Assembly (NCBI GenBank): GCA_016873165.1
Contig: VGXV01000018.1
Span: 1-64,000, forward strand
Source: Planctomycetota bacterium
GTDB lineage: Bacteria; Planctomycetota; Brocadiia; Brocadiales; Brocadiaceae
Length of the DNA stretch: 64,000 nucleotides
Reading direction: 5' to 3'
Shown piece by piece: positions 63,507-64,000 of the stretch (within the stretch, counting starts at the first letter, position 1; each line of letters begins with the position of its first letter). The notes beneath the pieces are model-generated. The model was not told where the DNA came from. It saw only the letters and a program-made list of their open reading frames with translations, and ran no database searches. A program made the position numbers and the translations under genes.

Positions 63507-64000
63507 ATGTTTACCTACAACAAAAACACTTTTCTCAACATCAACAAAATCATCTTCTCCAGTCTTGATATTCGCGAAGTATATCAGACCATGAGCAATG
63601 AGCTGTCTAAAATAATTGATTTTGACAGATTAACCATTACCCTTATCACCGAAGACAATGATCTGTATGAAGCCTTCGTGGTACAGTCAAAAATGTATGA
63701 AAATACCGATATTAAGAAAGGCGACCTATATCCCATGAAGGGCAGCTTAATGGAGAAAGTAGTGCAATCCAATAGTCCTGTAATAGTGGACGATACCGCC
63801 AAAAGCCAGTTTGTAAGCGACACCGTTTTGTTTAAAGAAGGAATTCGTTCACGGATGGGCTTTCCTCTTGTTTACAAAGGCTGCATAATGAAACATCAGA
63901 AATTATTCCATATAGATGAAAAAAAATATCCCATTGAATTCAGGGAACGCATAATAGGCAGTATAAATTTCGGCAGTAAACGCAGAAAATATTATTCAAA
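63507..64000 (+). CDS. GAF-domain sensor protein, open at right edge
   Basis: An open frame of at least 164 codons from ATG 63507, running off the window. LNINKIIFSSLDIREVYQTMSNELSKIIDFDRLTITLI to PVIVDDTAKSQFVSDTVLFKEGIRSRMGFPLVYKG is a GAF domain. Probably the N-terminus of another histidine kinase or diguanylate cyclase, to be judged from the next window. Confidence 0.75.
   Translation, partial: MFTYNKNTFLNINKIIFSSLDIREVYQTMSNELSKIIDFDRLTITLITEDNDLYEAFVVQSKMYENTDIKKGDLYPMKGSLMEKVVQSNSPVIVDDTAKSQFVSDTVLFKEGIRSRMGFPLVYKGCIMKHQKLFHIDEKKYPIEFRERIIGSINFGSKRRKYYS

Overview
The window looks like chromosomal DNA of an anammox planctomycete, most likely a Candidatus Kuenenia-type genome. This is an inference from gene content: four Amt ammonium transporters with three PII (GlnK) proteins, c-type cytochromes, an orphan cytochrome b, multi-domain sensor kinases and a moderate-to-low GC content. 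No rRNA is present. One tRNA (Asn) is. No complete IS, phage or CRISPR array was seen, but the intergenic DNA is packed with miniature inverted-repeat elements and palindromes.

Layout. 1-2.8 kb: an inactivated membrane sulfatase (MITE insertion plus internal deletion), a methyltransferase and an aldo/keto reductase. 2.8-5.7 kb: an Rrf2-type regulator with its own promoter and a palindrome, then an SLC13 permease. 5.7-14.4 kb: a phosphate-acquisition locus (porin, pstS, pstC, pstA, pstB, phoU) preceded by four 11-bp direct repeats that look like a Pho box. 14.5-27.2 kb, mostly minus strand: an orphan cytochrome b, a class III aminotransferase, a U32 protein, then an adenylate-forming ligase, an MMPL/RND transporter, an exported protein ending in a CxxCH haem motif, an SCP2 protein, a fatty-acyl-reductase-like protein and a GT39-like glycosyltransferase. 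This suggests lipid or acyl chemistry and export.

27-35 kb: small proteins, an ankyrin protein, a degenerate nuclease, an NtrC-type two-component pair, a porin and an exported protein of unknown role. 35-39.8 kb: gap, pgk, rpe and accD, with accD overlapping tRNA-Asn. 39.8-41.8 kb: a small decayed accessory patch (Roco C-terminal remnant, toxin-antitoxin pair with a short toxin). 41.8-45 kb: moaC and a kinase-phosphatase-kinase module. 45-63.3 kb: amt-glnK, amt, glnK-amt, then a hybrid histidine kinase, an inverted chemoreceptor-like protein, an HD-GYP response regulator, a single-domain receiver, a dihaem cytochrome, and amt-glnK. The window ends inside a GAF-domain gene.

The most distinctive structure is the repeat layer. 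At least four element families with recognisable ends (called A to D here) occur. Five insertions have target duplications of 8 or 9 bp, and removing one of them restores a reading frame. All families carry palindromic cores drawn from a common pool, and several copies sit exactly at stop codons. The ammonium/PII/sensor region and the kinase-phosphatase-kinase module are the best candidates for little-described physiology.
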